This document shows positions 46,896 to 58,007 of a stretch of DNA of 64,000 nt, piece after piece. The position numbers and the translations under genes are program-made. Within the stretch, counting starts at the first letter, position 1. The number at the start of each line of letters is the position of its first letter. The notes under the pieces were generated by a model. It ran no database searches. It was not told the origin of the DNA and saw only the letters and a list, made by a program, of their open reading frames with translations. The stretch comes from Neurospora tetrasperma FGSC 2508 (lineage: Eukaryota; Ascomycota; Sordariomycetes; Sordariales; Sordariaceae): contig NW_009799100.1 in the NCBI RefSeq assembly GCF_000213175.1, positions 2,287,734 through 2,351,733 on the forward strand, given 5' to 3'.

Positions 46896-48215
46896 ATGAA
46901 GAGGATAGCAACGCCCAGCTTGACGAGCCGGCTGCTCGTCGCCGCTCGCTCCGGAGTGTCGCCCGCCACTGCCGCCATCCGATCCCGATCTGCAATCTCG
47001 GTGCGATCGCAATCGACAGCTGCCCTCGCTCAGCACGATGCATCCCACGACCTCAACAATGACCGGTTCCCCCCGCTTGAGCCCCTCCCCCCCGCGGCCG
47101 AGTCCCTACCGTCGCCCCTCCCCGAACGGGCCTTGACCTCGGCCAAACTGGCCGCCCTCCACGCCCGTTTGAACCTTTCTCCCAAGATCCCCCTACAGAC
47201 ATTGGCAAGGACACTGGTCGACGCCTCGGCCGACGAGAACCCGCAGTTCAACAACGCCAACCTCGCCTTCGTTGGCCAGACCCTCATCAACTACCATATT
47301 GCCGAATGGCTCCTCTGCAAATACCCCCGTCTACCCCAGGGAATTCTCTTCAGTGCCATGAAGGCTTATGCCGGACCGAAGCCCTTGCTCCAGATTGCGC
47401 GGTCATGGGGTGTTGATACCGCCGCGGTGCCCGGCGGCGAGGTGGATCCCGGTCTCCTGCAGTTCGATGCCCTCAAGCCCGGCGTCTCCATCACAAATTT
47501 CGGCTATAAGCGTACAGAGCTCGCCTACCTCGAGAAGTTCAAGTGGCGTCGCGGTATGGCCTCGCGTGTCGTTCTCGACGACGACTTTGGTGATGTCGTG
47601 CGCAGCGACCCCAAGGTTGCCGCCGATCTGGAGAAGGCGATGGAAGAGCAGGATCAGGACAAGACTCCCGACGAGGAGGAGGCCGAGATGGTCGCTAATG
47701 AGCAGGACCAGGACGTGAGCTACGACCGCTACGGCAACCCCGACACCCGGGCCGCTGCTGAGCGGGCCCACGCCTACTTTGTGCGCGCCGTCGTCGGTGC
47801 CATCTACGCCCACTGCGGCCGCGAGGCCGCCAAGGCCTTTGTCAAGGCGCACATCATGTCGCGCACCCTCGACATCGCCAAGCTCTTCGAATTCAAGTAC
47901 CCCACCCGCGAGCTCGCCGCGCTCTGCGCCCGTGAGGATTTCGAGCCCCCCGTGGCTCGCCTCCTCTCCGAGACGGGTCGCCAGTCGCGCACCCCCGTTT
48001 TTGTTGTCGGTATCTACAGCGGCAGCGACAAGCTCGGCGAGGGCGCCGCCTCCTCTCTCGACCACGCCCGCTTCAAGGCCGCCATGAACGCCCTGAAGGC
48101 TTGGTATCTCTACAGCCCTGGCGAGAACCCTCGGGTACCCAGTGATATGCTGGAGGAGGGTGCCAAGCCCTGGACGCCAGCATACATTGATATGGGTGAG
48201 GTTATCTCCCGCTAA
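46896..48215 (+). CDS. MRPL3: mitochondrial large-subunit ribosomal protein mL44 (MRPL3)
   Basis: Component of the mitochondrial large ribosomal subunit with a catalytically inactive RNase III fold plus a C-terminal dsRNA-binding domain. Intronless, 439 residues from the ATG at 46896; the frame is open further upstream (to 46797), but this Met begins a typical mitochondrial presequence (MKRIATPSLTSRLLVAARSG, Arg/Ser-rich, no acids). The RNase III-like part spans about 90-320 (LAFVGQTLINYHIAEWLLCKYPRLP; later RAVVGAIYAHCGREAAKAFV) with an acidic insertion (EEQDQDKTPDEEEAEM) in the middle. The dsRBD-like end (about 345-430) includes TPVFVVGIYSGSDKLGEGAASSLDHARFKAAMNALKAWYLY. Strongly GC-biased third positions support expression as a housekeeping gene. 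Confidence 0.93.
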   Translation: MKRIATPSLTSRLLVAARSGVSPATAAIRSRSAISVRSQSTAALAQHDASHDLNNDRFPPLEPLPPAAESLPSPLPERALTSAKLAALHARLNLSPKIPLQTLARTLVDASADENPQFNNANLAFVGQTLINYHIAEWLLCKYPRLPQGILFSAMKAYAGPKPLLQIARSWGVDTAAVPGGEVDPGLLQFDALKPGVSITNFGYKRTELAYLEKFKWRRGMASRVVLDDDFGDVVRSDPKVAADLEKAMEEQDQDKTPDEEEAEMVANEQDQDVSYDRYGNPDTRAAAERAHAYFVRAVVGAIYAHCGREAAKAFVKAHIMSRTLDIAKLFEFKYPTRELAALCAREDFEPPVARLLSETGRQSRTPVFVVGIYSGSDKLGEGAASSLDHARFKAAMNALKAWYLYSPGENPRVPSDMLEEGAKPWTPAYIDMGEVISR

Positions 48216-49706
48216 ATGAGGAGGTTGAAACACGGAGCATGGCGGCGGACAGTACGGGAGGGCAGTAGAGACCATAGGAAGTGTATGAAATGAAAGGCAA
48301 AAAGAGAGAAGCAGATGGCCTGCTTAAACTCTCAGTTTTATTGGTTGTGCGGCCCATCAACTCGGGATAGGTCCCCCTTGTGGAAATCGACGCAAGAGGA
48401 TCGAGAGGGAAACAAACAAGGAGTGGATTTTGTTGGTGTGGTCTAAAAGCTCAGCTTACCTTTCCACTCTTGTCCTGTTGAGAGCGGGCAATTGTCGTCC
48501 TGCGAAGGAAGGGGATATAAAATGGATGGTCCTCTCTCATCCATTCCCTTTCCTTCCATTGTTCCTTGCTCTTTTTGCCGAAGACGAGATGTTGTATACA
48601 GATTTGCGCGCAACAGACATACATGGACACACACGCACACCCCCGCCACATATACCAATACAAAGGGGGGTTGGGACGGAACGGGGAATGAAGAGGGTCT
48701 GGATGGTGGCTGCTTGGCTCTGCTTTCGACAAAGAGAGACACAACCCTCCTCGGGGTGGCATCTGTGTCCTTCTTTCTCAGTGTATAATACCAAAAAAGT
48801 AGCCGGGGCCAAGGAGAAGGAAGATCGTTTGTATGTGTAGCATTAAGAAGTCAAATTTTTACGAGGCATCAACGAAGTACATGACATGACAAATCCTTCC
48901 TCTACGTACTGACTGCTCTGGCATGAGGAGAAGGCTGTGTAAGAGAGAATATGGTACTACGTATTTTACACGCATTGTACGATTCCAAGATGTGTAAGCC
49001 CTTATTTTGTATAACAAGCATCGTAAAGGAAGAAACGGGAATACGCAACCGGCAAGAGTAAAAGCTGAGACCAGACGACGAGATCAAACCTGGAAGTTCC
49101 TCCCAAACTTGCGCGCCTTCCATTCATCCAAACTAGAGGTTGTTCATCTAGTATTTTGCCTCCTGATTTCTTAACATTGCTCTTGTTTATTTTAACGTGA
49201 GAGGAAGATGAAGTTGGTGGGAGGGGAGATGAAAAGTGAATTGGTCTTGCTGTATTTGCCTTCTCACTTTCTTACCTCCTCCTGAGAAATTGTCACGTTT
49301 CCAAAACACGCTCATCAGGACTTGCAATCTAATGTAGAAGGGCCAGTTAAGGGAACTTGAACAACTATAGAATTGGCATATTCTTAAGGTACAGTGGTCT
49401 AGTGTAAGATAATAGGGTGGGCCAAGGCAAGGAGAACATGGAGTGCGCGTAGGTTTTCTCCTACTGGTTTTTTTTTTAAAAGAAAAAAAAAAAAACACAT
49501 TAAGTTGCTGTTACCCATCTCTTAATCTTTTCGGCATTGTCTATCCTCTTCATCCTCATTTTGGGGTATAACCGTCCGTCATCTCATTCATCGTCATCAA
49601 TCCCATCAGTCATAACCCATTCCTACCATCTCCATCACCAAAGAGTAACCCACGGAGAATCACTCGCCTCCCAAATCAACAAAAAGAAGAGACACAACGC
49701 GCTCGC
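48216..49706. other. intergenic region between converging genes
   Basis: 3' flanks of mL44 and of the phospholipase gene. T and A runs near 49469-49495. Overlapping short frames on both strands carry no motif. Confidence 0.5.
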
Positions 49707-52214
49707 TCAACTGAAGTGATCACCCTCACCCAACTTACCGTCGATCCCCAGCCTAACCTTCCTCCTCTGTCTCTCCTCTGCCATCCTCTTCTCCCTCTCC
49801 AGTCTACTATTCTTCTTGCGCTCATACACCGCCCTTACCGTCGCCCGAATCTTCTCTTTGCCCTCGTCATAGTTCGCCCTCGCGAGTGCGACAACCTGAT
49901 CAACTTGTTCCGGTGTGTACACAAAGTTCCACGTGCTCATGTAATCGCTCGAGGCTGGATCAACAGAGCTAGATACCTTCTCGTTGGCCAGGAAGGGCAT
50001 GTAGACGACCGCGATGCCGGCGTCCGGCTCCATGAGCTTCCACGACGAGGTATCGTCCACTGGCGGCGGCGGCGGGTCATCGGTGCGTCGCTCCTGGGTT
50101 GTGCCGACCCAGACGGTACAGTAGCCGAGCTCGTGGGCGGTTTGGTCGTATTTCTCTTGCTGGCTCATCAAGCTCTGGTCGCTGTCGCCTTCGGGCTTTA
50201 CCTTGGGGTCGTTGGCGTGTCGGGTGGCTTGGTCGGCTTTGGCTTGGGCGAGTTTGTTATCGGCTTCGGCTTCTGTGGCTTCTTCAGCTTCCTTCAATTC
50301 CCTGGCGGTGGTGGAGGCCGATGCAGAGGCCTTGGGCCAGCCGGCACCTATTGGCCATCCCTTAATCCCCCTTTGCCTTGCGTAACCTTCGACCACGGAG
50401 AGCCAGTTGTCCGTCTTGATGTCGGCAGAAGCATCGAATGCGACTATGATGTCGACATTGCGACCTGGCCGCAATAAGGGGTAGATAGGGAGGTTATTGG
50501 ACATGCCAGAGTCCATAAGTTGGATGTAATCGGAGTCGTAAGCAAGCCGAGGAACCGTTGGCGGAAGCTTGCCGTTCATTCCGTGGATGAAGTTCGGGAT
50601 CGTCGCCGGATCGATTGGATGAACCTTGCTGAGATTCTCATTGTGACCCCAAATCAAGTTGTCTACAGCCTGGAAACCACCAAGGCTCTGGATCAAAGGG
50701 CGGATTTCGCGGTAGTAATGGCTCAGTGTTGCGCAGAACGCACTGCCCCATATGCCCAGGAGTACAGGCAACCGGATTTCGGGAAGGTAGAAGCCTTCTG
50801 TTGTAGGCAGGTTGACGCCATCTTGGAAACTTCTGCCCATGGCCCAGGTGGGGATACCGGCAGCGAACTCTTCGCAGAAAAGCTCAAAAGGCGTCATCTC
50901 AAACCATTGAAACCATGCTTCTTTCTTGGCCTCGGCTTTTGCCGCCTCTGAAGCATGAGACTGCTCATTGCCGGCCTCGTCCAGCTCGGGGATTTCGTGG
51001 CGCACAGCCGTATAAATGGGCATGGGATTTTGTCCGTAGCGAATGTACTCTTGCTGGTGAGACAGCTTGAAGTCCTGTGCATTGATGCCAAGTTCTCCCT
51101 TGGGAATGAACAACCTAGCTGCTAGCAGCAACCCGTAGGCGTCAACGAGCCCAAAATCAGCTTCTGGATCACCCTTTAGCTTTTCTACCACGGCGGTCAG
51201 CAGTAGCTTGTTCGTAGGCGCAGACAATAGAGCTGAGAAGGCAGTAGGCGGGTAGGCAATATGAATGCCGAGACGTGCTTTCAAGTGGTTAACAAGTCGC
51301 TGGAAATCGTTGCCTGAAAGGGAGGAGAAGTACAGAGACTGAAGCCAACAGGATCCACTGACGCCTGATGTATACGTGATACAATCGAAAAGGCCATCCT
51401 CGGCCGCCGCCATATATGACCCGGTTCCAGCGACGAGCGCCCTAAGGCCACCACCAGAGCCACATATGGCAATGGTGGGTACGTCTTCTGGGTTGACATC
51501 CTCCTCTTTTATGCCAAGGTAGTGAGCCAACGCAACGGCTGTTATCTTTTTCCTGCGCGCCAGGAAAGTTTTCTCTTCGTCACAGAGGTCCTCCGAAACG
51601 CGAACCTTGGCCGAGTACTGGATCTCAGGATTTATGGCAGGATCGCGGGCCTCCTCCCAGATTTCAGCGGCGAGAGAACCTGGGGCCATGTTGAGCTCCC
51701 GCTGGAGCTTTCTGATGTAGCCAGGAATGAGTTTGGACCATTCTGGAAGAACAAGATCGACCAGCTTGTTGGAAAGTTTGCCTGCCTCGGCCGAGGTCAT
51801 GGCCGAGAAGCCCTCAAAGCCATCAACGAGTTTGGACCAGGTGCTATTATCGTCGATCTTGCCGTGAGATTCTAGCTCCTGAGCGAAGAGGTCTGTATCG
51901 CTCGATCGGTCTGTCTTCGCAGTCTTGTCGGTTGAGTCGAAAGTCTGAACAACATCAGCCGTTGGGTTGAGCGAGAAAACAAGCAAGGAGCCGAGGAGTA
52001 CCGCCGAGAGGGATCGAGGGACCCGCGTCTTTGGTTTGGGCTTGTTATCGCCTGAAGCGAAGAAGCCATGTCGCGTCTGTTGGAAGGATAGCAGGGAGGG
52101 TTTCGTCCTTGCCGGTGCTCTCGAGAGGGCGCTACTTTGTGTGAGAGACCTTGCCAGGGGAGATCGGCGACCCGTTGATGAGATGGCGAAGGTCAATTGG
52201 CCCAGCCGCGCCAT
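49707..52214 (-). CDS. plaA: cytosolic-phospholipase-A2-like lipase, probably mitochondrial
   Basis: Single-exon protein of 835 residues of the cPLA2/lysophospholipase (PLA2_B) family, which releases fatty acids from phospholipids with a Ser-Asp dyad. Visible: the oxyanion-hole glycine run GSGGGLRAL (about 251-259), the nucleophile elbow YTSGVSGSCW (Ser about 286), and the catalytic Asp in MDSGMSNNLPIYPLLRPGR (about 567), followed by VDIIVAFDASAD. The N-terminus (MARLGQLTFAISSTGRRSPLARSLTQSSA) is Arg/Ser-rich without acids and a hydrophobic segment follows near residue 70-85, suggesting mitochondrial import and possible inner-membrane anchoring, as reported for the Aspergillus nidulans homologue. 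No C2 domain. The C-terminus is a charged coil (ERKKNSRLEREKRMAEERQRR). Symbol follows the Aspergillus homologue. Confidence 0.88.
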   Translation of the reverse strand: MARLGQLTFAISSTGRRSPLARSLTQSSALSRAPARTKPSLLSFQQTRHGFFASGDNKPKPKTRVPRSLSAVLLGSLLVFSLNPTADVVQTFDSTDKTAKTDRSSDTDLFAQELESHGKIDDNSTWSKLVDGFEGFSAMTSAEAGKLSNKLVDLVLPEWSKLIPGYIRKLQRELNMAPGSLAAEIWEEARDPAINPEIQYSAKVRVSEDLCDEEKTFLARRKKITAVALAHYLGIKEEDVNPEDVPTIAICGSGGGLRALVAGTGSYMAAAEDGLFDCITYTSGVSGSCWLQSLYFSSLSGNDFQRLVNHLKARLGIHIAYPPTAFSALLSAPTNKLLLTAVVEKLKGDPEADFGLVDAYGLLLAARLFIPKGELGINAQDFKLSHQQEYIRYGQNPMPIYTAVRHEIPELDEAGNEQSHASEAAKAEAKKEAWFQWFEMTPFELFCEEFAAGIPTWAMGRSFQDGVNLPTTEGFYLPEIRLPVLLGIWGSAFCATLSHYYREIRPLIQSLGGFQAVDNLIWGHNENLSKVHPIDPATIPNFIHGMNGKLPPTVPRLAYDSDYIQLMDSGMSNNLPIYPLLRPGRNVDIIVAFDASADIKTDNWLSVVEGYARQRGIKGWPIGAGWPKASASASTTARELKEAEEATEAEADNKLAQAKADQATRHANDPKVKPEGDSDQSLMSQQEKYDQTAHELGYCTVWVGTTQERRTDDPPPPPVDDTSSWKLMEPDAGIAVVYMPFLANEKVSSSVDPASSDYMSTWNFVYTPEQVDQVVALARANYDEGKEKIRATVRAVYERKKNSRLEREKRMAEERQRRKVRLGIDGKLGEGDHFS

Positions 52215-55200
52215 CTTCGCGGTTGCTGGTAGGTTGCAGTACCTCCGCTGGCAAGGCTAATGGAAATGCTCAATATGCGATGCGGCGCGATGCGGGTAGA
52301 AATTAAGAGACACCAAAGTTAGGTTGGTATTGCGCGCAGTCTCGAAATACCTGTAGAGGGATGGGAGGTAGGCAGGAACCTGGGGTCCTTTATTAAAGAC
52401 AGGTCCCGACACGATACTTGTTTGGTTATTGCTTTCGATTAAGGGCTATCATGTTGGCCGAAAAGCGCCCGGCCCAGTTGACGAGCGAACTTGGTCTATT
52501 TGACGAGCTTCCTAGTCCTTCCGTCCAAGTTTTATTGTCGGCAGCTTGTATGACTGTATCGATCGGTTACGGTAACTGATTCCACGACGAGTCTGGAGTT
52601 GATTTCCATGTGTATGCGATTCTGACATCATAGCTATGGAGCTTGGAAACCTGAGCTGGAGGGGCCCGAGGTCTGTTAGAAGGGTACCACCCAACAGCCT
52701 GTACTCTACTACACTACCTTCCGTGCAAGCCCAATAAGCGACCCGTAGCATATCCTGATTCTTAGTGCCCAAGTGGAATGCTCCCGTCAGTCCCATCATC
52801 TTACCGGGTACCTTTTGCCTCTTCCAGTGGATATCCCGTCGACACTATTACTTAGCTCGGTGGTGTCGGGATACACTCCGGATGTTCCAACTTGCCAAGT
52901 TCCCGTCCTTTGAAATCAACGCTGCAACTTTGTCCCAGCTAACATGGATTTTTCTTGACTGTATACCGGTATGTGGAAGTACATATGTAGTCGATCTTGA
53001 TTACTTACATTAACACGAATATCCTTATCTCTGCCCACTATCCACCCGTTCTTCTTCTTCTTCCAACGAGCAGACGGCGAAGCATACATCGACCAACTAT
53101 GTATGCGCACCGATTAACCAATCATGTGACTTCTCGGGAACACCCGAAGTACAATACTTGTCGTCCGAACCTTCGAGGATTGCTTTAATCCTCCGCATGC
53201 AATCCTGGAACCAAACTGCCTCTACCTAGTGGGGAAGTAGAGGATACTATGTATACAGATGTGGTCGTGCCAGAGTGTTTTAGGAATCCCCGAAAGGCTA
53301 TGTGTTCGTCTTTGATTTCTGTAACCGAAGGGGGAAAAGATATAAGAAAACGAAGCGTCCAGTCCAGCCCTTCCGGATGTGGGGAAGTTGATCGGATTGT
53401 TTCTTTAAAAAGCCAGGCGGCTCCAGTCCCGTTCGCTTGTTTTGGAGGACGGGAACTGGAGGAGCTTCTATGTATGAATGGAACTGGGGTTTCCACACCC
53501 AGGGTGTCAGACCATCAGGGCCAGGCGCATCTTGCAACCACCTCCACATGGAAGCGGTATGCTCCAGGATGCACCGAAAATCGACGGATATGCGCCCAAA
53601 TGTCCCAAGCCACGCCATTGCCATGTTTCTTTAACCATGGGGCATCGAGTTGGTTCCGTGTCTTGCTTTTCTGATCTCATTCAGGGTCTCCGATGATCGA
53701 CCACCGTGACGGCTTTGAAGAAGAAAAGTGATCACTATCGACCGCACCGATCAAAATGTCCAGCAAGAACTCACGGGATTTACACCAAAGCATGGCGACA
53801 ATATTTGGATGCAAGCGCCCGAGCACCATCCAGAGTGTAGGAGCCTGACGGTAGCCACCATGTCTGTCTCATCAACAGGCGGAAACAGGCGTATAATATA
53901 AAAACACATAATCCATGGTAGCTGGCCTCCAGCAAAGACAAGGAGATGATGCTGTTTGCCCTGACTGAAACAGTCGCTCGTCTGGTTCCGAAGTCGGGTG
54001 TGGAATCTAGACGCGCTCAAACCTAGCCCGCCTACCCGTGCCTCGTGGCCAGGCTCAGCAAGTTATGTCCGAATATCATGAGCAGTCATACCAGAGAGCC
54101 AAGCACCAAATAGAGTTGCAGAGAAGCGCGAAGCAAATCAAAATGTGAAAGTGCACGGGATTTGGTATCCAACAAATGCACGTAATTTAATTTTCAGGAG
54201 CTCCCTGGCTCATCATAAGTACTTAGCTCATCGTCACATCCGTGCTAGTACAGTGCAGACATGGCAAATTGAGCCGAGGCGGCACCTTTGTGGTTGCTAC
54301 TCCTTTCTGCTTGCTTGTCAGATGTTTGCTCTTGTTGGTATTGCGTTCTACACTGGTAGCTTAGTGTAGGTCTCATGTTGAGATGATGGATTAGATATTA
54401 CTCACAGACAATAGATGAAGTTCCGTTGCTCGATGCCAGCTACTCAAGGTTAGAATATTGTGTTGACACAAGTTTTGAGATTGGATTTCTCGAGCCCCAG
54501 AATTCACACTCATCTTTTCCCCCAAATGCTGGGCTGTAACCATGTCCTGACCAATCATGTGTCCGATTGGCTCAACCCCTGCTTATTAGTTTCCCCTTAG
54601 CATGTCCTTTTAGGTTGCCCACCCGTCAGGCCAGTGGACACTTCCTAATCGAAGTCTAATGTGCCAGCCGGGCCACCAGCGAGCGAGGCCTTGCGACCTT
54701 GCGCCCGTGTGTTACTCGCGGTCCTGGCACTGGTGCGTCGGGCCTGCCATGGCCTGTCCGGCGTCCATCCGGGTTCCAGCACGACACCACCTAACACCAC
54801 ATTTGGCACGTCGAACCTGAACCCCTTTTGAACTGCTCCAAACGGGACGTCGATGCAGCCAGGCACAGGCAATCTAAACACCTACCCAATCTCCATACCC
54901 ACCCCCCATCCCATCCACAATCATCCATCCATCTTCTTCGACTGAAGCCGCCCTGCCTGCTCGTTGCTGCTGCTGGTGCTTGCTGCTGCCACACTGACTG
55001 CCGTCGCTCCTCACACAAATTTTCCCATTCTTTTCTACCGGCAACAACTCAGCATTCTCCTCCCCGTTATCACGTCCCCATCTTCGTTTCGTACCTTACC
55101 TTTGGCACTCTTTTCATATTCATACGCGATCCAGCGTTACCTTTCAGATTCACCGGCCAATTGCCTTAGAAATCCGCACCAGGCGGCGCCCATTGACAAC

Positions 55201-55782
55201 TACCCAACCTTTGACAATACGCGAACCATCGAGGTATCTACCCTACCGGCTCGCCTTCCTTCCGGTAAGTTGATGCTGCTTGGTCGTGAACTCTTCGATC
55301 CTCTCTCTGTACAGACGCTCGCTCCTGGTCCAGCCCCAGGGCACGTATCTACAGCCTACCCGTCCGGCTCGACAGATACCGAATGGCTCTGTTGTTACTG
55401 CCCCAACCTGCCGGTATCTCGTGCTCTTCGTCGTCAAAAGCCCCCCTCATAGTTGCCGCTGGGCTGCGCCGATACGAGCAGCCACTCCAGCCAGCCCGTT
55501 TGCCTCCACCGCGATCCACGTTGGGGTTTTAGGTGGTGTCGGTGCTGGTAGTACCGGGCTTGCACTGCAGGGCACTTGACGAGTGGGCGGTAGCCGTCTG
55601 CACGGAGAAGGAGGAAGATACATGCCGGGTGCAACTCAGCTTCCATCTCAATGACTGACGCTATTCGTTTACCTTCCAGACTTCGCGCCTTCCTTACGAT
55701 CCCGATTTTTTTTTACCTTTTTCATCAACTCTTCACTTCTCGACTCGACCGAAACATCACCATCACGGTACCTTCTGCTATA
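52215..55782. other. intergenic region and probable long 5' UTR of the septin gene
   Basis: No conserved coding sequence. From about 54850 to 55780 the plus strand is pyrimidine-rich and typical of a fungal 5' leader, with several candidate splice sites, so the septin transcript may begin here. Short frames at 53.2-53.7 kb overlap on both strands and are not supported. Confidence 0.45.
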
Positions 55783-58007
55783 ATGGGTAAGCGCTTGCTT
55801 TCTGTCCTCTACTTAACCTGTCCGTTCGACCAAGCCGCAGGAAGCATCGCCGGATCACCGACCTCCTCGTACCTTACTCTACGGTCCATGGGCTCAACAA
55901 AACCCGACTCAACGCCGCCCTTCGCCGACTTTTCATCTCCCTTCCCCCCACCAACATCACAGCTCGTTCTTCTGATACGATCATCACATTCGTTGTCCGC
56001 TTGCCATCTACCGTTTCTTGGGAACCGTCTTTTTTTGGAAGAGAACCATCTTACCACCCAAATACTTTGTTCAAACGACTCCGCTGCAATGCATTTCGCT
56101 ACCATGATGCACAATGCCACCCGGGGCCGCGCCAAGAGTGTTCAGTTTGAGAAGAGCTTCGCCAGTCTCGCTGAAACCATCGATGGAAGCGCCTCGCGGG
56201 ATGGTCCCGTGTCCCCCGTTTCCGTCCCCGGAACACGGACCAGCAGTTTGCCCCTTGGGGAGAACAACGAGATGATCAAGAAGGCTCTACGCCGATACAA
56301 GAGCTTGCTGGAAATCGAGGACCCGGCCCCGACGTTGCCAATGACCCAACAATTCTCATACGACGAGCTATATCCCAAGGCTACGGATCCGACTGTGTCC
56401 CAGGAGCCATTACCGAAGCGGCCTTTATCCTCTAGTAGTTGAGAGCTCCGCGCACTTGACTGGACATACATTACATAATTTTGCGCACAAGATGATGGAT
56501 ATCATGCTAACGTTGGCTCTATGACAGCTTCGAACGGTATTCCCACCTCTCCTCCTGTTAGGGCGGCTCCCGTACCTCAGTCATCGACTTCCCAGCCATT
56601 GCCATCTCAGACGAAACAACATCAAGATGCTTCTGGTTCTGACACCGTGGCCGCAGCTCTCCCTTCTACCTTGAGCGACAACCGAAACATTGTCCGAAGG
56701 AAGCTGACGGGATACGTTGGTTTCGCCAACCTTCCCAACCAATGGCACCGCAAGAGCGTCCGCAAGGGCTTCAACTTCAATGTCATGGTTGTTGGTATGT
56801 GACGCTTTCTGTGCCCATTGAAGGAGATTTACTAATTCTAGACATGCAGGTGAATCGGGACTCGGAAAGTCGACCCTCGTCAACACTCTCTTTAACACTT
56901 CGCTTTACCCTCCCAAGGAGCGCAAGGGACCTAGCCTCGACATTGTTCCCAAGACTGTCACCATTCAGTCTATCAGCGCCGATATTGAAGAGGCTGGTGT
57001 TCGCCTCCGTTTGACCGTCGTTGACACTCCTGGCTTCGGCGACTTTGTCAACAACGACGAGTCTTGGCGTCCTATTGTGGACAACATCGAACAGCGCTTC
57101 GATGCTTACTTGGATGCCGAAAACAAGGTGAACCGCATGAACATTGTGGACAACAGGATCCATGCCTGTGTTTTCTTCATCCAGCCCACCGGTCACTCGC
57201 TCAAGCCTCTTGATATCGAGGTCATGAAGCGTCTCCACACCAAGGTCAACTTGATTCCCGTCATCGCCAAGTCGGATACTCTCACCGATGACGAGATTGC
57301 TGCTTTCAAGGCTAGAGTATGTCTTCGAGCCCTACTTGTTCTGCGATCAATACTAACAGTTTACATAGATTCTTGCGGATATTAAGTACCACAAGGTGCA
57401 AATCTTTGAGGGCCCTCGCTACGAACTCGACGACGAGGAGACCATCGCGGAGAACAACGAGATCATGTCCAAGGTCCCCTTCGCTGTTGTCGGTGCGACC
57501 AACGAGATCACAAACGCCGATGGCCGTAAGGTTCGCGGTCGCCGTTACCCTTGGGGTGTGATCGAGGTGGACAATGAGGAGCACTGCGACTTTGTGAAGC
57601 TCCGCCAAATGCTCATCCGTACTCACATGGAGGAGCTCAAGGAGCACACCAACAACGTCCTTTACGAGAACTACCGCACGGACAAGTTGATCGCTATGGG
57701 CGTCTCTCAAGATCCAAGCGTCTTCAAGGAGGTGAACCCAGCCGTCAAGCAGGAGGAAGAGCGCGCCCTCCACGAACAGAAGCTTGCGAAGATGGAAGCC
57801 GAAATGAAGATGGTCTTCCAGCAAAAGGTTGCTGAAAAGGAATCCAAGCTGAAGCAGAGCGAAGAGGAGCTGTATGCTCGTCATAGGGAGATGAAGGAGC
57901 AGCTGGAGCGCCAACGACTGGAGCTCGAGGAGAAGAAGTCCCGAATCGAAAGTGGGCGGCCAATTGAGAAGGAGCCGACAAAGAGGAAGGGATTTTCTCT
58001 CCGATAA
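55783..58007 (+). CDS. CDC3: septin, CDC3/AspB class
   Basis: GTP-binding filament protein of the septin ring and cortex, needed for septation and polarised growth. Firm exons: to 56794, 56850-57316, 57369-58007 (introns GTATGT...TGCAG and GTATGT...CATAG). Motifs: polybasic RKSVRKGF before the GTPase domain, P-loop [16 protein letters not shown] switch II, G4-like AKSD, septin unique element ending before a C-terminal coiled coil ([22 protein letters not shown]...), and basic tail TKRKGFSLR. The start is uncertain: an acceptor CTATGACAG with branch site GCTAAC ends an intron at 56527, which would exclude the ATG at 56521; the preferred upstream partner is ATGG at 55783-55786 with donor GTAAGC, giving [11 protein letters not shown] and 458 residues. 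Alternatives are the unspliced ATG at 56521 (459 residues) or the exon at 56089. Confidence 0.9.
56089..56442 (+). other. candidate alternative first exon or small ORF in the septin 5' region
   Basis: A 117-codon frame with good coding composition: [20 protein letters not shown]..., a [16 protein letters not shown] segment and a Pro/Ser-rich end. If spliced from a GTAGTT donor at 56435 to the acceptor at 56527, it joins the septin in frame and adds about 115 residues. It could equally be a separate small gene or an upstream ORF. No family recognised. Confidence 0.4.

Noticed and set aside
47403-48275. 290-codon minus frame inside mL44
   Set aside because: Shadow of the GC-rich mL44 reading frame.
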